Shown here piece after piece: positions 52,701-56,394 of a DNA stretch of 64,000 nt; the first letter of the stretch is position 1, and the number at the start of each line of letters is the position of its first letter. The notes beneath the pieces were generated by a model that saw nothing but the letters and a program-made list of their open reading frames with translations, did not search any database and was not told the DNA's origin. The DNA lies in assembly GCA_963971405.1 (NCBI GenBank), contig OZ020490.1, positions 16,331,464-16,395,463 of the forward strand, in the 5' to 3' direction. A program made the position numbers and the translations under genes. The DNA is from Psococerastis gibbosa. Its lineage: Eukaryota; Arthropoda; Insecta; Psocodea; Psocidae.

Positions 52701-53867
52701 TAAATCAATAAAAATAACAAGTGTTGGTGTGCTAATTTTCTACGTAGTACGTCCTCTTAAAACAGGCGAAAATACGTGGGAAAATCTGTTTGGCTTATGG
52801 CTAGAACCTCCCAAAAAACTAAGTCACCACTGTGGAGTCGTTAATTGACTTGGCCGCAGATGCTCACCTTACCCGCCTGGTCCTGTTTGAGGGGATTGAA
52901 CCTTCTAGGAGTATTTGCATCAAAGTACCCAATCTTTCAAAGGGAAAGACAGTGCGTTGGAAGTATCTTGGTTTTAGCGTAGAAAAGCACAGATTTGGGA
53001 GAAAAAAAAGTAAGCCAATTCCCCTTATTACACATTCAAATACTGGAAGAATATTGTTCCAATATTCGATCCAATAAATATGTGCCCATTATAAAATGCC
53101 TAGAGGAGTGTATGGAAATGGAAAGCAAGGGCAAAACCATTATTATCTATACAGACTCGCAGGCAGCGATTAAGGCTGTGGAGGCTATAAAGATCACATC
53201 AAAAATGGTGTGGCACTGCATCAACCTCCTAATAAAGGTGTGTCGGGAAAACTCAGTCTCGCTGATTTGGGTCCCGGCTCACTCGAACTTTGATGGGAAT
53301 GAAAGAGCCGACGAGCTGGCTCGAAAAGGTGCAGAAACGCCATTCATTGGTGCAGAACCTAAGTATGGGATGGCTTATTGCCAGGCCCGTACTTCTGTAC
53401 AAAAATGGGTGCAGAGAAAAACTGCAGAGGAATGGAAGAAAGTCCCGGAAAGCAGATTTGCTAAGAAGGTTATTCCGGGTCCTAGTAAAAAGCTCACCGA
53501 TCAGCTTCTCTCTTTAAGTAGAGAGCAAGCTAGAAGGGTGGTTGGCACGCTTACGGGCCACGGCCACTTCAACAAACACATGCATAGGGTTGGCGTGAAA
53601 AACGACAGTAGATGCAGACTGTGTGAAGTTGAAGAAGAAACAGCTGAACACATTCTCTTTGAATGTGAAGCGCTGGGAAAAACTCGATACCAAACTCTTG
53701 GCCACCCTAGGTCTGAAGAGGAAACCATCCGATCTAATCCCATCACAAAAACACTAGAATTTATCCAAAAAGACTGGTGTTATAAGATGGGCGTAGACGG
53801 CAAACGTGGAAGCAAAAGACCTTCTAGGTCGACGCTTATAGGAACTCAAACGAGTAGGCCCCACGAA

Positions 53868-53903
<36 letters not shown>

Positions 53904-55680
53904 TGCCCAAGAAAAATTCGAAAGTGTAATACCTTGACGTAATTAGCCTGAGTTAGCCTATATACGAACCAATACAATGATAATAACAAGACAAGCGTCA
54001 CTTTAATGTTATGGCGCTTATTCCACATACGTCAATAGTCAATAGTAAATATGGTATTGACGGACATTTCAATTTTACTCTATGCCATTGTTAAAATTGA
54101 TCAATGATCATAGAGTAAAATCACGCGCTGCAAACAATAACAGACTAAAATGGCGTCATGGAATATGCTAAGTACAAACATTTTAATAGATGTTTTATAA
54201 AACAGTTTTCATCCATTAAACAGATCGGTGAAGGTCGATCTTACTTCGGATCTCCTACTTTTATTAGGTTTTATTAAAAATAATAAGGGTACGAAGAAAA
54301 CAAATACAAACAAAATTTCTTAAAACAAATGCAAACAAATTTCAAAAATTTGGCGCACACGTGCCAATAGAAGAAAAGTGATCAATAGTTGAAAAAAACA
54401 TGTGGAATGTAGTGTATTAATGAAAAATTGAAATTTCCGTCAATACCATATTTACTATTGACTATTGACGTATGTGGAATAAGCGCCTAAGTATTAGTCG
54501 TCGGAACGGGTCCTAACCCAGATTTAAATCATATACTTCAACATAAACATTCCAAAGATTTCTTCGATCGAATAAATATTGGGTCGAGTGTGTAATCAGG
54601 GCCATTGGTCTGAAATTAGATTCGCATAGCCGGATTTTCGATTTTCCTGGCTTAATAACCAAAGTTATTTCGTATTTCCTACTAGTACTAGCTGATTAAG
54701 ACAAGCGATACGATTTTAGACGTAATGCATATTGCAAAAAAACAGCGTTCAAGGAGAACATAAGGTCAGTCACCGAGTACCATTTGGATACAATAACGCC
54801 GTGTGTCAGGGGGCAAAGTCTCACTGGTTTGGGGCTGACAGTATGAGCCGCTAGTTCAAGGCTGCGTGCTGAACAATTTTAACCAAGTTCAACAGGTCAA
54901 ATGCCGTGTAAACGGAGAAGGTTGGTCGTAAAACTTGAGAAGTTGAGGAGGAAAAAATGGTACGAGTACATATTATCATCCAACAACTATTCCACCTAAA
55001 TAAGGGAGAGAGGGAGGGACAGAGAGAGAGACATAGAGAGACATAGAGAGAAAGTGGCATATCCGTGGAAATGATGAGATCTACGGGATATACCAAGAAC
55101 CTAATACAGTAGCCGAAATCAAGAGAGCCCACATCAGGTGGCTAGGGCACGTGGAACGAATGCCAGACAAGAGCAGTCTTACAGAAGGTGTCCCAAGGGA
55201 GAAAACGAGTGGGACGACCACGGATGCGATGGCTGGACGACGTCGGGAGGGATCTGGTGACCCTTGGCGTTGATGACTGGCGAAGGAGAGCGCAGGACCG
55301 CACAGGCTGGCCCGTTGTGGCAGAGCTTCTCGCCAGCTTGCGAAATCGTCAAGAAATTCATCTTCTGCTAGCCCTATGGCTGCAATGGAAAAGACGTCGG
55401 CAAATCGATTGCAAGAGTTATCCTTATGTACTGGGCCTTAACTAAAAACGGAATCAAATTAATCCATATAACTACCGGTACTTACGTCCTCGAACTCCTT
55501 GGCGCGGAAGACATGACATTGGAGTCCGTCGCTGTTGTCACCCCGAATCACATACATAAAGGTTCTAATATTATTGCTCTCATGGCATACCCGCACTATG
55601 TTCGCCAACTCGTGTTCGAAAAGCACTTGGTCGTCCACAGATCTGGCGATAACATGACCCGCACACACCCGCGCTGTGAT
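12007..55680 (-). CDS. TBC1D1/4: RabGAP of the TBC1D1/TBC1D4 (AS160, pollux) family, 5' end missing
   Basis: GTPase-activating protein for Rab GTPases; in vertebrates it links insulin/Akt and AMPK signals to vesicle traffic. Sixteen minus-strand coding exons (55680-55486, 30506-30357, 23982-23694, 22817-22618, 21380-21158, 20220-20019, 19659-19521, 18681-18512, 18221-18075, 17958-17723, 16906-16745, 16538-16222, 15553-15301, 15155-14983, 14401-14234, 12972-12007) sum to 3990 nt with every phase matched: 1329 residues from the first visible codon plus stop. Order: PTB1 (1-100), PTB2 (about 105-350), linker with Akt-type site PRRRSST, coiled coil, TBC domain (about 705-950) with arginine finger IDLGR (~761) and glutamine finger YCQG (~798), coiled coils, and a ~230-residue unique tail. 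The first part of PTB1 and the initiator are not visible, so the gene continues above 55680. Closest to TBC1D1/TBC1D4 rather than other TBC families because of the paired PTBs and the YEVEYHVLQ-type segment after the GAP. Confidence 0.95.
12973..13560. other. RabGAP intron 15, part; poly(A) run
   Basis: Contains an A34 run at 13360-13393 after CTTTCAC, which may be the tail of a retrotransposed fragment, and a GCTAGCTAGCTAGC repeat at 13416-13430. Otherwise nothing recognised. Confidence 0.4.
13561..13865 (-). repeat. GC-richer repeat-like block, unidentified
   Basis: Base composition changes sharply and the minus strand is open for 75 codons (13805-13578). No domain is recognised; it may be a LINE coding remnant, since a LINE-like tail lies just next to it at 13920-14060. 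Confidence 0.3.
13915..14060 (-). repeat. LINE 3' tail ending in TTTGA repeats
   Basis: Minus strand reads GGGGGGACGTGACTTGTCCT then TTGGGCCCCCTTCC and ends AATAAATTTGATTTGATTTG. Paired G/C blocks with a short tandem tail are typical of jockey/CR1-like 3' UTRs. Confidence 0.5.
14234..14401 (-). CDS. TBC1D1/4: RabGAP exon 15: start of coiled coil
   Basis: 56 codons, phase 0 at both ends. [20 protein letters not shown] is the diagnostic TBC1D1/4 segment just after the TBC domain. Confidence 0.96.
14983..15155 (-). CDS. TBC1D1/4: RabGAP exon 14: end of TBC domain
   Basis: 173 nt. The true acceptor is the AG at 15157-15156 after a long T-rich tract, not the AG at 15143; the upstream choice restores [20 protein letters not shown], which aligns without a gap to the vertebrate DIIFLQGTEVIFKVALSLL. 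Donor AAAAAG|GTGAGC. Confidence 0.95.
15301..15553 (-). CDS. TBC1D1/4: RabGAP exon 13: TBC domain, middle
   Basis: 253 nt. Acceptor TTTCGCAG, donor GTTTTTG|GTAAGT. Contains [39 protein letters not shown] and TRVF. It is the most conserved stretch of the GAP after the finger motifs. Confidence 0.97.
15622..15792 (-). repeat. SINE-B copy 1
   Basis: ~170 bp repeat with copies at 24614-24765, 36464-36640 and 61390-61567. On the minus strand it starts with a tRNA-like segment (GGTGGTAGC... then GTGTGTAGAGACTCGCACAA in reverse) and ends TGGATACATTCATTAAATTG-like. Probably tRNA-derived, but its B box is diverged. Confidence 0.6.
15890..16018 (-). repeat. Dispersed repeat F, inverted copy
   Basis: Minus strand carries AGACTCGTATCTGTACTTGG then TTAAGTCATGC, matching 19183-19230 and 34275-34310. 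Confidence 0.45.
16222..16538 (-). CDS. TBC1D1/4: RabGAP exon 12: TBC domain, catalytic fingers
   Basis: 317 nt. Starts [18 protein letters not shown], with [29 protein letters not shown] (arginine finger in IDLGR) and [20 protein letters not shown] (glutamine finger in YCQG). Both catalytic residues are intact, so the GAP should be active. Donor CTTCAT|GTAAGT. A G17 run lies 160 bp downstream in the intron (16048-16064). Confidence 0.98.
16745..16906 (-). CDS. TBC1D1/4: RabGAP exon 11: pre-TBC linker
   Basis: 162 nt. Acceptor GATTGTAG, donor ACAAG|GTAATT. Encodes [20 protein letters not shown] and [11 protein letters not shown], the helical lead-in to the GAP domain. Confidence 0.93.
17104..17238. 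mobile_element. PIF/Harbinger-type MITE, GGCGCTTATTCCAC subgroup
   Basis: 135 bp palindrome with arms GGCGCTTATTCCACCTACGT and the reverse complement. Flanks TAT and TTC are no longer identical. Same subgroup as 22950-23028 and 54013-54487. Confidence 0.75.
17723..17958 (-). CDS. TBC1D1/4: RabGAP exon 10: TP-rich linker and helix
   Basis: 236 nt. [20 protein letters not shown] is a Ser/Thr-Pro-rich linker; [14 protein letters not shown] aligns with SWRQQIFLRVATP of TBC1D1. Ends in [13 protein letters not shown]. Confidence 0.95.
18075..18221 (-). CDS. TBC1D1/4: RabGAP exon 9: linker
   Basis: 147 nt. Acceptor CTTTCAG, donor AACAT|GTAAGT. Polar linker [20 protein letters not shown]; phases join exon 8 and exon 10 exactly. 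Confidence 0.88.
18512..18681 (-). CDS. TBC1D1/4: RabGAP exon 8: Akt-type phosphosite
   Basis: 170 nt. Contains [26 protein letters not shown] fits the Akt consensus RxRxx(S/T) and lies where TBC1D4 has its insulin-responsive Thr in an RRRAHT context. Acceptor CTTGCAG, donor CAAAG|GTATTT. Confidence 0.92.
18746..18905 (+). repeat. tRNA-Glu-derived SINE, internally deleted
   Basis: CAGGACATGTAGGGTAGTGG head, then a deletion removing the B-box, followed by the standard body GGCATGTAAAGCAGGCGGTC and AGTGTAAGAGAGGGCTTTAT with an A/T-rich tail. Confidence 0.8.
19183..19362 (-). repeat. Dispersed repeat F
   Basis: Shares AGACTCGT.TCTG.ACTTGG and the GGGGTCGTTGGCA end with 34275-34475. Unknown class. 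Confidence 0.45.
19363..19486. mobile_element. PIF/Harbinger-type MITE, right end decayed
   Basis: Left arm GGCAAATTCCACCGGCCTCG; inner arms GTGAGCATGACATTGACGTG are inverted copies. The terminal part of the right arm is lost. Confidence 0.7.
19521..19659 (-). CDS. TBC1D1/4: RabGAP exon 7
   Basis: 139 nt. [20 protein letters not shown] followed by [25 protein letters not shown] is a TBC1D1/4 signature. Donor CTAAG|GTAAAT. Confidence 0.93.
20019..20220 (-). CDS. TBC1D1/4: RabGAP exon 6
   Basis: 202 nt. [20 protein letters not shown] then [11 protein letters not shown] and a helical stretch to HDTVEN. Donor AACAG|GTAATA. Confidence 0.94.
20600..20980 (-). repeat. Dispersed repeat E (LINE-like tail), full copy
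   Basis: 380 bp; homologous to 58385-58630 (plus), 44325-44430 (plus) and 36361-36445 with 36632-36710. Core CAGCGGACCAGAGCAGGTTC, later AACTAATCGTGTGACTTCAC, ending in a short (CTA)n tail, as non-LTR elements do. Confidence 0.65.
21158..21380 (-). CDS. TBC1D1/4: RabGAP exon 5: PTB2, C-terminal half
   Basis: 223 nt. [34 protein letters not shown] (the PTB C-terminal strand and helix) and [18 protein letters not shown]. Acceptor TTGCAG, donor GATG|GTAAGT. Confidence 0.96.
21425..21642 (+). repeat. tRNA-Glu-derived SINE, full length
   Basis: Head with A-box GTAGAGTAGTGATACAGACT and B-box GGTTCGAGTCCC, body and (TTTA)n tail. Also at 42622-42838 and inverted at 29440-29652. Confidence 0.85.
21643..22610. 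other. RabGAP intron 4 remainder
   Basis: No exon or known repeat. A 91-codon minus-strand ORF (22087-21812) is open but matches nothing I know; it may be a transposon remnant. Confidence 0.35.
22618..22817 (-). CDS. TBC1D1/4: RabGAP exon 4: PTB2, core strands
   Basis: 200 nt. [20 protein letters not shown] then [17 protein letters not shown], matching NRTMLFTIGQSEVYLISPDT of TBC1D1. The acceptor is TTTTTAG|GTTCAG; the alternative AG 6 nt inside would break phase with exon 3. Confidence 0.95.
22950..23028. mobile_element. PIF/Harbinger-type MITE, left half only
   Basis: CGCTTATTCCACCTACGTCA to GGAGACATTTTTAGACTGTC. The right arm is missing; it abuts the exon-derived tandem array. Confidence 0.65.
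23098..23679 (-). repeat. Decayed tandem duplications of the end of RabGAP exon 3
   Basis: Four further copies of the exon 3 end plus donor lie downstream: 23549-23679, 23364-23548, 23174-23363 and 23098-23173, progressively more diverged and longer. Shared landmarks on the plus strand: AATTCGCTCCCTT, GTTCAGTG..TCTGAC, GCAGTATTAGCAGGGG and CATACCTGTATTAG (the donor). Copy 2 keeps an identical AATACAG|GTATGTC donor. Confidence 0.75.
23694..23982 (-). CDS. TBC1D1/4: RabGAP exon 3: PTB2 start and variable insert
   Basis: 289 nt. [20 protein letters not shown] completes the first strand and helix of PTB2, followed by a charged, low-complexity insert ([40 protein letters not shown]). Acceptor GTTTTAG, donor AATACAG|GTATGT. 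The last ~115 nt are the founder copy of the tandem array next to it. Confidence 0.95.
24450..24608 (-). repeat. tRNA-Glu-derived SINE, head cut by another SINE
   Basis: Body and B-box (GGTTCGAGTCCC on the minus strand) present; the A-box end is replaced at 24610 by SINE-B copy 2. Confidence 0.8.
24610..24768 (-). repeat. SINE-B copy 2
   Basis: Matches SINE-B at 15622 and 36464: AATGAATGTATCCGAATAAC, GTTGAGTTACGACAGGTC, GTGTAGAGACTGGCACAA. Confidence 0.6.
24961..25775 (-). mobile_element. Helentron/HINE-like element, copy 1, full length
   Basis: Defined with GCTTTCC as 5' end. The 5' end folds as GCTTTCC / GGAAAGC. An inverted copy of GCTTTCCAATTTAT occurs near the 3' end, followed by the hairpin CGAGT-AA-ACTCG and GGACCGGTT. 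The interior holds a (CTGT)n microsatellite. Sub-terminal inverted repeats, microsatellite and 3' hairpin match the HINE plan. Non-coding. Confidence 0.75.
25780..26145. other. Intron filler
   Basis: AT-rich sequence between two copies of the HINE-like family; the 85-codon ORF at 25817-26074 has no recognisable domain. Confidence 0.3.
26146..26293 (-). mobile_element. HINE-like element, copy 2, 5' end only
   Basis: 150 bp from ACATTTCGTAAAAACCACTT to GGAAAGC; the rest is deleted. Confidence 0.7.
26294..27200. other. Intron filler with ATA microsatellite
   Basis: (ATA)n at about 26960-26985. No gene or known transposon seen. Confidence 0.35.
27205..27583. mobile_element. TTAA-flanked palindromic MITE, copy 2
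   Basis: Flanked by perfect TTAA (27201-27204, 27584-27587). TIR GAGTGTACAGCCCGTAGGA; second subfamily, with GTAGAAGACTACTTCAT in both arms. Centre is an AT palindrome (AAATATTTTATATTG). Confidence 0.85.
27588..28730. other. Intron filler with SINE tail
   Basis: 28075-28130 is a tail fragment of the tRNA-Glu SINE (TGTAAGAGAGGGCCTTAGGC) and 28143-28165 a (TA)n run. Otherwise unassigned. Confidence 0.4.
28731..29421 (-). mobile_element. HINE-like element, copy 3, 3' end truncated
   Basis: Starts inside at ATTCTAGATAGGTCAGACC and runs to the GGAAAGC hairpin end. The 70-codon ORF at 29135-29347 is part of the repeat. Confidence 0.75.
29440..29652 (-). repeat. tRNA-Glu-derived SINE, full length
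   Basis: Minus strand: A-box region TGTAGCGTAGTGGTACGGAC, anticodon-arm region CTTTAACTCGAAAGG, B-box GGTTCGAGTCCC, body, (TTTA)n tail. Confidence 0.85.
29698..30051. mobile_element. TTAA-flanked palindromic MITE, copy 3
   Basis: Left flank TTTA (one change), right flank TTAA 30052-30055. TIR GAGGATATGCTACGTAGAAAA as in copy 1. Confidence 0.8.
30357..30506 (-). CDS. TBC1D1/4: RabGAP exon 2: end of PTB1, start of PTB2
   Basis: 50 codons, phase 0 at both ends. [12 protein letters not shown] is the last PTB1 helix; [11 protein letters not shown] is the first PTB2 strand (TBC1D1: FEVLFCGRVTV). Acceptor TTGCAG, donor ATTAAG|GTAAGA. Phase 0 start lets either the 55.5 kb exon or the 41.7 kb exon splice in. 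Confidence 0.93.
30900..31380 (+). repeat. Degenerate retroelement fragment
   Basis: GC-rich stretch with RRNA/rRNA-unlike sequence ending in GAATAAAAAAAAAATCC at 31094, consistent with an old poly(A) retroelement end; family not identified. Confidence 0.3.
31385..32300. repeat. Non-coding dispersed-type element with GC-rich end
   Basis: 31590-31700 holds TTTCGACTGTCCGTGTGTAT and AACGACTGGACCGATTATGA, a motif style shared with the HINE-like family (GTCGATTTTGATGAAAT). 32188-32275 is GC-rich with GCGAGGCCGAAGGCCGAGC followed by a (TA)n run. Looks like one insertion of a separate non-autonomous family. Confidence 0.4.
32440..32625 (+). repeat. LINE 3' tail with (TGAA)n
   Basis: Ends GTGAATGAATGAATGAATAA after a GC-balanced block; tandem short tail is typical of non-LTR elements. 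Confidence 0.4.
32626..34270. other. Intron filler with ORFs of unknown origin
   Basis: 32751-32948 and 33030-33404 are open on the plus strand. The second contains [20 protein letters not shown], close to the RTE-type C-terminal motif (LRWLGHV.RM), and 33300-33350 matches the 38 kb and 48.6 kb RTE-tail units. Likely a decayed LINE. Confidence 0.4.
34275..34480 (+). repeat. Dispersed repeat F
   Basis: CAGACTCGTTCCCACACTTG through GATGGGGTCGTTGGCA; same ends as 19183-19375. Confidence 0.45.
34585..35408 (-). mobile_element. HINE-like element, copy 4, full length
   Basis: From AACCGGTCCGAGGTTACTCG to TATAAATTGGAAAGC. All family landmarks present. Confidence 0.78.
35440..35612 (+). repeat. LINE 3' tail ending in (GAA)n
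   Basis: CTTTTCAGAGCAGCAGTCTC ... GAAGAGGCACTAAAAGAAGA then (GAA)n. Related to 1254-1335. Confidence 0.55.
35816..36180 (+). repeat. Non-LTR retrotransposon 3' end, R1/jockey-like C-terminus
   Basis: Plus strand encodes [20 protein letters not shown] then [20 protein letters not shown] and LVCPRLGEA: the cysteine-histidine C-terminal motif CxC..H..C of non-LTR ORF2 proteins. Ends in (TAAG)n at 36170-36186. 5'-truncated. Confidence 0.75.
36361..36710 (+). repeat. Dispersed repeat E split by SINE-B copy 3
   Basis: 36361-36445 and 36632-36710 are the two halves of repeat E (GTGTGCCCAGGGGAACATGG; AATCGTGTGACTTTACTAAG). 36464-36640 between them is SINE-B on the minus strand. Confidence 0.6.
37361..37938 (-). 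mobile_element. HINE-like element, copy 5, internally deleted
   Basis: Lacks the 3' hairpin end and a ~120 bp internal block after GCGTGAATTTTCTA. 5' hairpin intact. Confidence 0.72.
38185..38900 (-). repeat. Tandem array of three ~240 bp RTE-tail units
   Basis: CCGCAGGCCGATCAAA recurs at 38221, 38460 and 38700 (period 239-240). Each unit includes GACTGGAGGAGTGTTGTTGA, GCGGGCTGTAGG and a GAAGAAGAAG tract, the usual end of RTE-type LINEs. Related single pieces at 33310-33350 and 48640-48690 (inverted). Confidence 0.75.
39205..39950. repeat. Pair of inverted tRNA-like repeats (SINE-D)
   Basis: 39210-39290 has B-box GTGGGTTCGAATCCCGCC in plus orientation; 39840-39950 has the same head inverted (GGTATTCGAACCCACGAT). 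The 550 bp between them is unassigned. A further tail fragment is at 43975-44010. Confidence 0.5.
40045..40750 (+). mobile_element. HINE-like element, copy 6, 3' truncated
   Basis: 5' hairpin GCTTTCC...GGAAAGC at 40045; stops after CACCTCCAGTGACG-type sequence, replaced by CCTTTTTATATATTC. Confidence 0.75.
40751..41640. other. Intron filler
   Basis: Two overlapping plus-strand ORFs (40671-40998), partly inside the HINE-like copy, have no known domain. Nothing else recognised. Confidence 0.3.
41654..41725 (-). CDS. TBC1D1/4: Candidate alternative first exon of the RabGAP gene
   Basis: On the minus strand two adjacent ATGs open a 24-codon reading frame, [20 protein letters not shown] then SNST, ending exactly at a strong donor ACG|GTGAGT in phase 0. 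Exon 2 (30506) starts in phase 0, so the splice would give a protein that begins just before the last PTB1 helix and keeps PTB2 and the GAP. No in-frame stop follows within the exon. The joining is an inference; no transcript evidence is available here. Confidence 0.5.
41726..41860 (-). promoter_or_regulatory. Possible promoter/5' UTR of the alternative first exon
   Basis: The 130 bp upstream of the ATG pair are unique sequence between repeats and contain ATGGTTATATAGTTTATG about 90-110 bp upstream, a TATA-like element. Position of the start is not determined. Confidence 0.3.
41861..42620. other. Intron filler
   Basis: AT-rich; one minus ORF (42151-41936) with no domain. No repeat recognised. 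Confidence 0.3.
42622..42838 (+). repeat. tRNA-Glu-derived SINE, best-preserved copy
   Basis: Head TATAGAGTAGTGGTACGGGC, anticodon-arm region CTGACTTTCACCCGAAAGG, B-box GGTTCGAGTCC, body, then AACAAAAAAAGTCC and (TTTA)n. CTTTCACCC..AAGG is the tRNA-Glu(TTC) anticodon arm. Confidence 0.88.
42839..44014. other. Intron filler with a CpG-rich island-like block
   Basis: 43430-43600 is unlike its surroundings: many CpGs, ORFs open on both strands, and on the minus strand a possible donor CTAA|GTGAGT at about 43335. It could be a non-coding first exon or promoter; no protein is recognised. Confidence 0.3.
44015..44102 (+). repeat. tRNA-Glu-derived SINE tail fragment
   Basis: GCATGCGGTCCTGGGCCTAC then GTTGAGTGCAAAGGAG; head missing. 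Confidence 0.6.
44325..44440 (+). repeat. Dispersed repeat E, 5' part
   Basis: CAAAATCAGGCAGTTCAGCC ... AAGAGATGGTCTCCAAGCAA; matches the reverse complement of 20860-20980. Confidence 0.55.
44619..45055 (-). mobile_element. Tc1-like transposon, 3' end
   Basis: Terminus CAGTGTGTCTGAAAAGTATC next to TA (44617-44618), with an inner repeat AAAAGTATCCGTACAC at 44829. Only the right part of the element survives. Confidence 0.8.
44881..45050 (-). pseudogene. Tc1-like transposase, C-terminal fragment
   Basis: Minus strand in one frame to a TAA stop: [39 protein letters not shown] and [31 protein letters not shown] is the usual C-terminus of Tc1/mariner transposases. The catalytic DDE part is gone. 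Confidence 0.85.
45226..45378 (-). repeat. tRNA-Glu-derived SINE, body and tail
   Basis: (TTTA)n tail and body as elsewhere; head replaced after GGCCAGAAAATAC. Confidence 0.75.
45998..46949 (-). mobile_element. HINE-like element, copy 7, with an insertion
   Basis: Full length, 952 bp because of an ~86 bp insert at 46427-46512 and an A31 run at 46698-46728. Ends as in other copies. Confidence 0.75.
46427..46512 (-). mobile_element. Short LINE tail inserted in HINE-like copy 7
   Basis: Flanked by copies of AATTGAGTTA. On the minus strand it reads GTCAAGAGTGGGCGTTGG then a TAAACTAAAC repeat tail, as expected for a severely 5'-truncated non-LTR insertion with target duplication. Confidence 0.6.
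47452..48268 (+). mobile_element. HINE-like element, copy 8, full length
   Basis: GCTTTCC...GGACCGGTTC, 817 bp. C16 tract near the 3' end (48143-48158) where other copies also have C/G runs. Confidence 0.78.
48480..49420 (-). repeat. Degenerate tandem array, about four units
   Basis: Landmarks recur: CACGTAACTAGCCACAACTT (48815, 48990, 49240), GAGGAAAT.GGTAAACA..ATTG (48528, 49038, 49275) and ACGCCAACGAAAATAAAAT (48595, 48900, 49110, 49338). Spacing 170-240 bp. No coding potential; a piece of RTE-type tail (48635-48700) is embedded. Confidence 0.65.
49421..50550. other. Intron filler
   Basis: No gene recognised. Plus ORF 50056-50256 is of unknown origin. G9 run at 49905-49914. Confidence 0.3.
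50555..50948. mobile_element. TTAA-flanked palindromic MITE, copy 4
   Basis: Perfect TTAA flanks (50551-50554, 50949-50952); TIR GAGTGTACGTCCCGTAGGAA, like copy 2. Confidence 0.85.
50953..52365. other. Intron filler with unidentified plus-strand ORFs
   Basis: 51302-51535 and 51568-51774 are open and of balanced base composition, so a decayed coding sequence is possible, but I recognise no family. The rest is AT-rich. Confidence 0.3.
52370..52756. mobile_element. TTAA-flanked palindromic MITE, copy 5
   Basis: TTAA at 52366-52369 and 52757-52760; TIR of the copy 1 subfamily with a few changes. Confidence 0.83.
52770..53901 (+). mobile_element. 5'-truncated non-LTR retrotransposon with poly(A) tail
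   Basis: Carries the 3' end of ORF2 and an A30 tail (53871-53900). Plus orientation, opposite to the host gene. The 5' part (52770-53060) is in other frames, so at least one frameshift separates it from the RNase H region. Confidence 0.8.
53100..53870 (+). pseudogene. Retrotransposon ORF2 remnant: RNase H domain and Cys-His tail
   Basis: RNase HI-like domain: [16 protein letters not shown] (D of YTDS), [20 protein letters not shown] (H and D of the active site) then RKGA. It is followed by a C-terminal knuckle [18 protein letters not shown]. No reverse transcriptase remains. The frame has no own stop and runs into the A tail, so the end is damaged or relied on the tail for its stop. Confidence 0.85.
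54013..54487. mobile_element. Long PIF/Harbinger-type MITE (475 bp)
   Basis: TIR GGCGCTTATTCCACATACGT, extended arms through CAATAGTAAATATGGTATTG. Inner arms TTTTACTCTATG / CATAGAGTAAAA form a second hairpin around 54075-54120. Related core to the inner element at 56067. Confidence 0.8.
54490..55040. other. Intron filler
   Basis: Nothing recognised apart from a (GA)-rich stretch at 55005-55050. Confidence 0.3.
55045..55400 (+). repeat. RTE-type LINE 3' end
   Basis: Plus strand, two frames: [16 protein letters not shown] then, after a frameshift, [20 protein letters not shown] and [20 protein letters not shown]. This is the conserved C-terminal end of RTE-clade reverse transcriptases. It ends only ~90 bp from the RabGAP PTB1 exon. 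Confidence 0.8.
55486..55680 (-). CDS. TBC1D1/4: RabGAP exon 1 visible: PTB1 core
   Basis: 65 codons, phase 0 at both ends. Acceptor GGTTGCAG, donor [32 protein letters not shown] then [20 protein letters not shown] is a PTB/PID strand pattern ending in the CHVFRA strand; the final helix is in exon 2 ([11 protein letters not shown]). It has an acceptor, so at least one upstream exon with the initiator must exist above 55680. Confidence 0.9.
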
Positions 55681-55995
55681 CTGCAACCAAACAATAGATA
55701 TTTATTATTTATATTAAACATTTCTAAATTTTATTTAGAAAAAAGTCTGACTGTCACGGGTCCCATTCCGTCACCGATTCACCTCTGTCAAATTCGATAT
55801 TCACGTGGGAGGCTGAAGGGTTCGGAATCCACTATAACAGGAATTTAATTTAAAATACATCGTTTGAGCCGTTTCGGAAAAATAATTGTTTAGCCATTAG
55901 CTAGGGTGCATATCGTGCTTCACCATTTCAACTTTACTTTCGTAGAAGGAACCCTTGTTTCTCACCCATATAAAACTGAAGCCACAGCCATCTTA

Positions 55996-56390
55996 GGCGA
56001 GGATTCCACCGACCGGCTAGGGCTAAATACAAAAACGGTGACGTGGTAGCAGACATTCAAGACATAGGCGGGGTTTCCACCGACCTCGCATTGCAGAATG
56101 CAAATGACATTGACGGAAATTTTTGTTTTACTCTACGCCATAGTTAAAATTGATCAATGATCATACAGTAAAATCACAAACAAACGAACTAAAATTAAAA
56201 AATGGCGTCATGGGATATGATAAGTACAAACATTTAAATAGATTTCTATAAAAAGAAAAATTCAAATTTCCGTCAATGTCATATGCATTCTGCAATGAGA
56301 GGTCGTCGGAAACCCCGCCTAAGTCTAGAATGTCTGCTACCACGTCACCGTATGTGTATTTTGCACTTAGAGGTCGGTGGAAACCGCGCC
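55996..56390. mobile_element. PIF/Harbinger-type MITE, host of a nested MITE
   Basis: Outer arms GGCGAGGATTCCACCGACCG and AGGTCGGTGGAAACCGCGCC, with GTGACGTGGTAGCAGACATT inside. Removing the inner element restores a ~140 bp palindrome like the one at 9755. Confidence 0.82.
56067..56319. mobile_element. PIF/Harbinger-type MITE nested inside another
   Basis: Arms GGCGGGGTTTCCACCGACCT and the reverse complement, flanked by ATA and TAA. Centre shares TTTTACTCTA.GCCAT.GTTA with 54075-54110. Confidence 0.82.
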
Positions 56391-56394
56391 TAAT

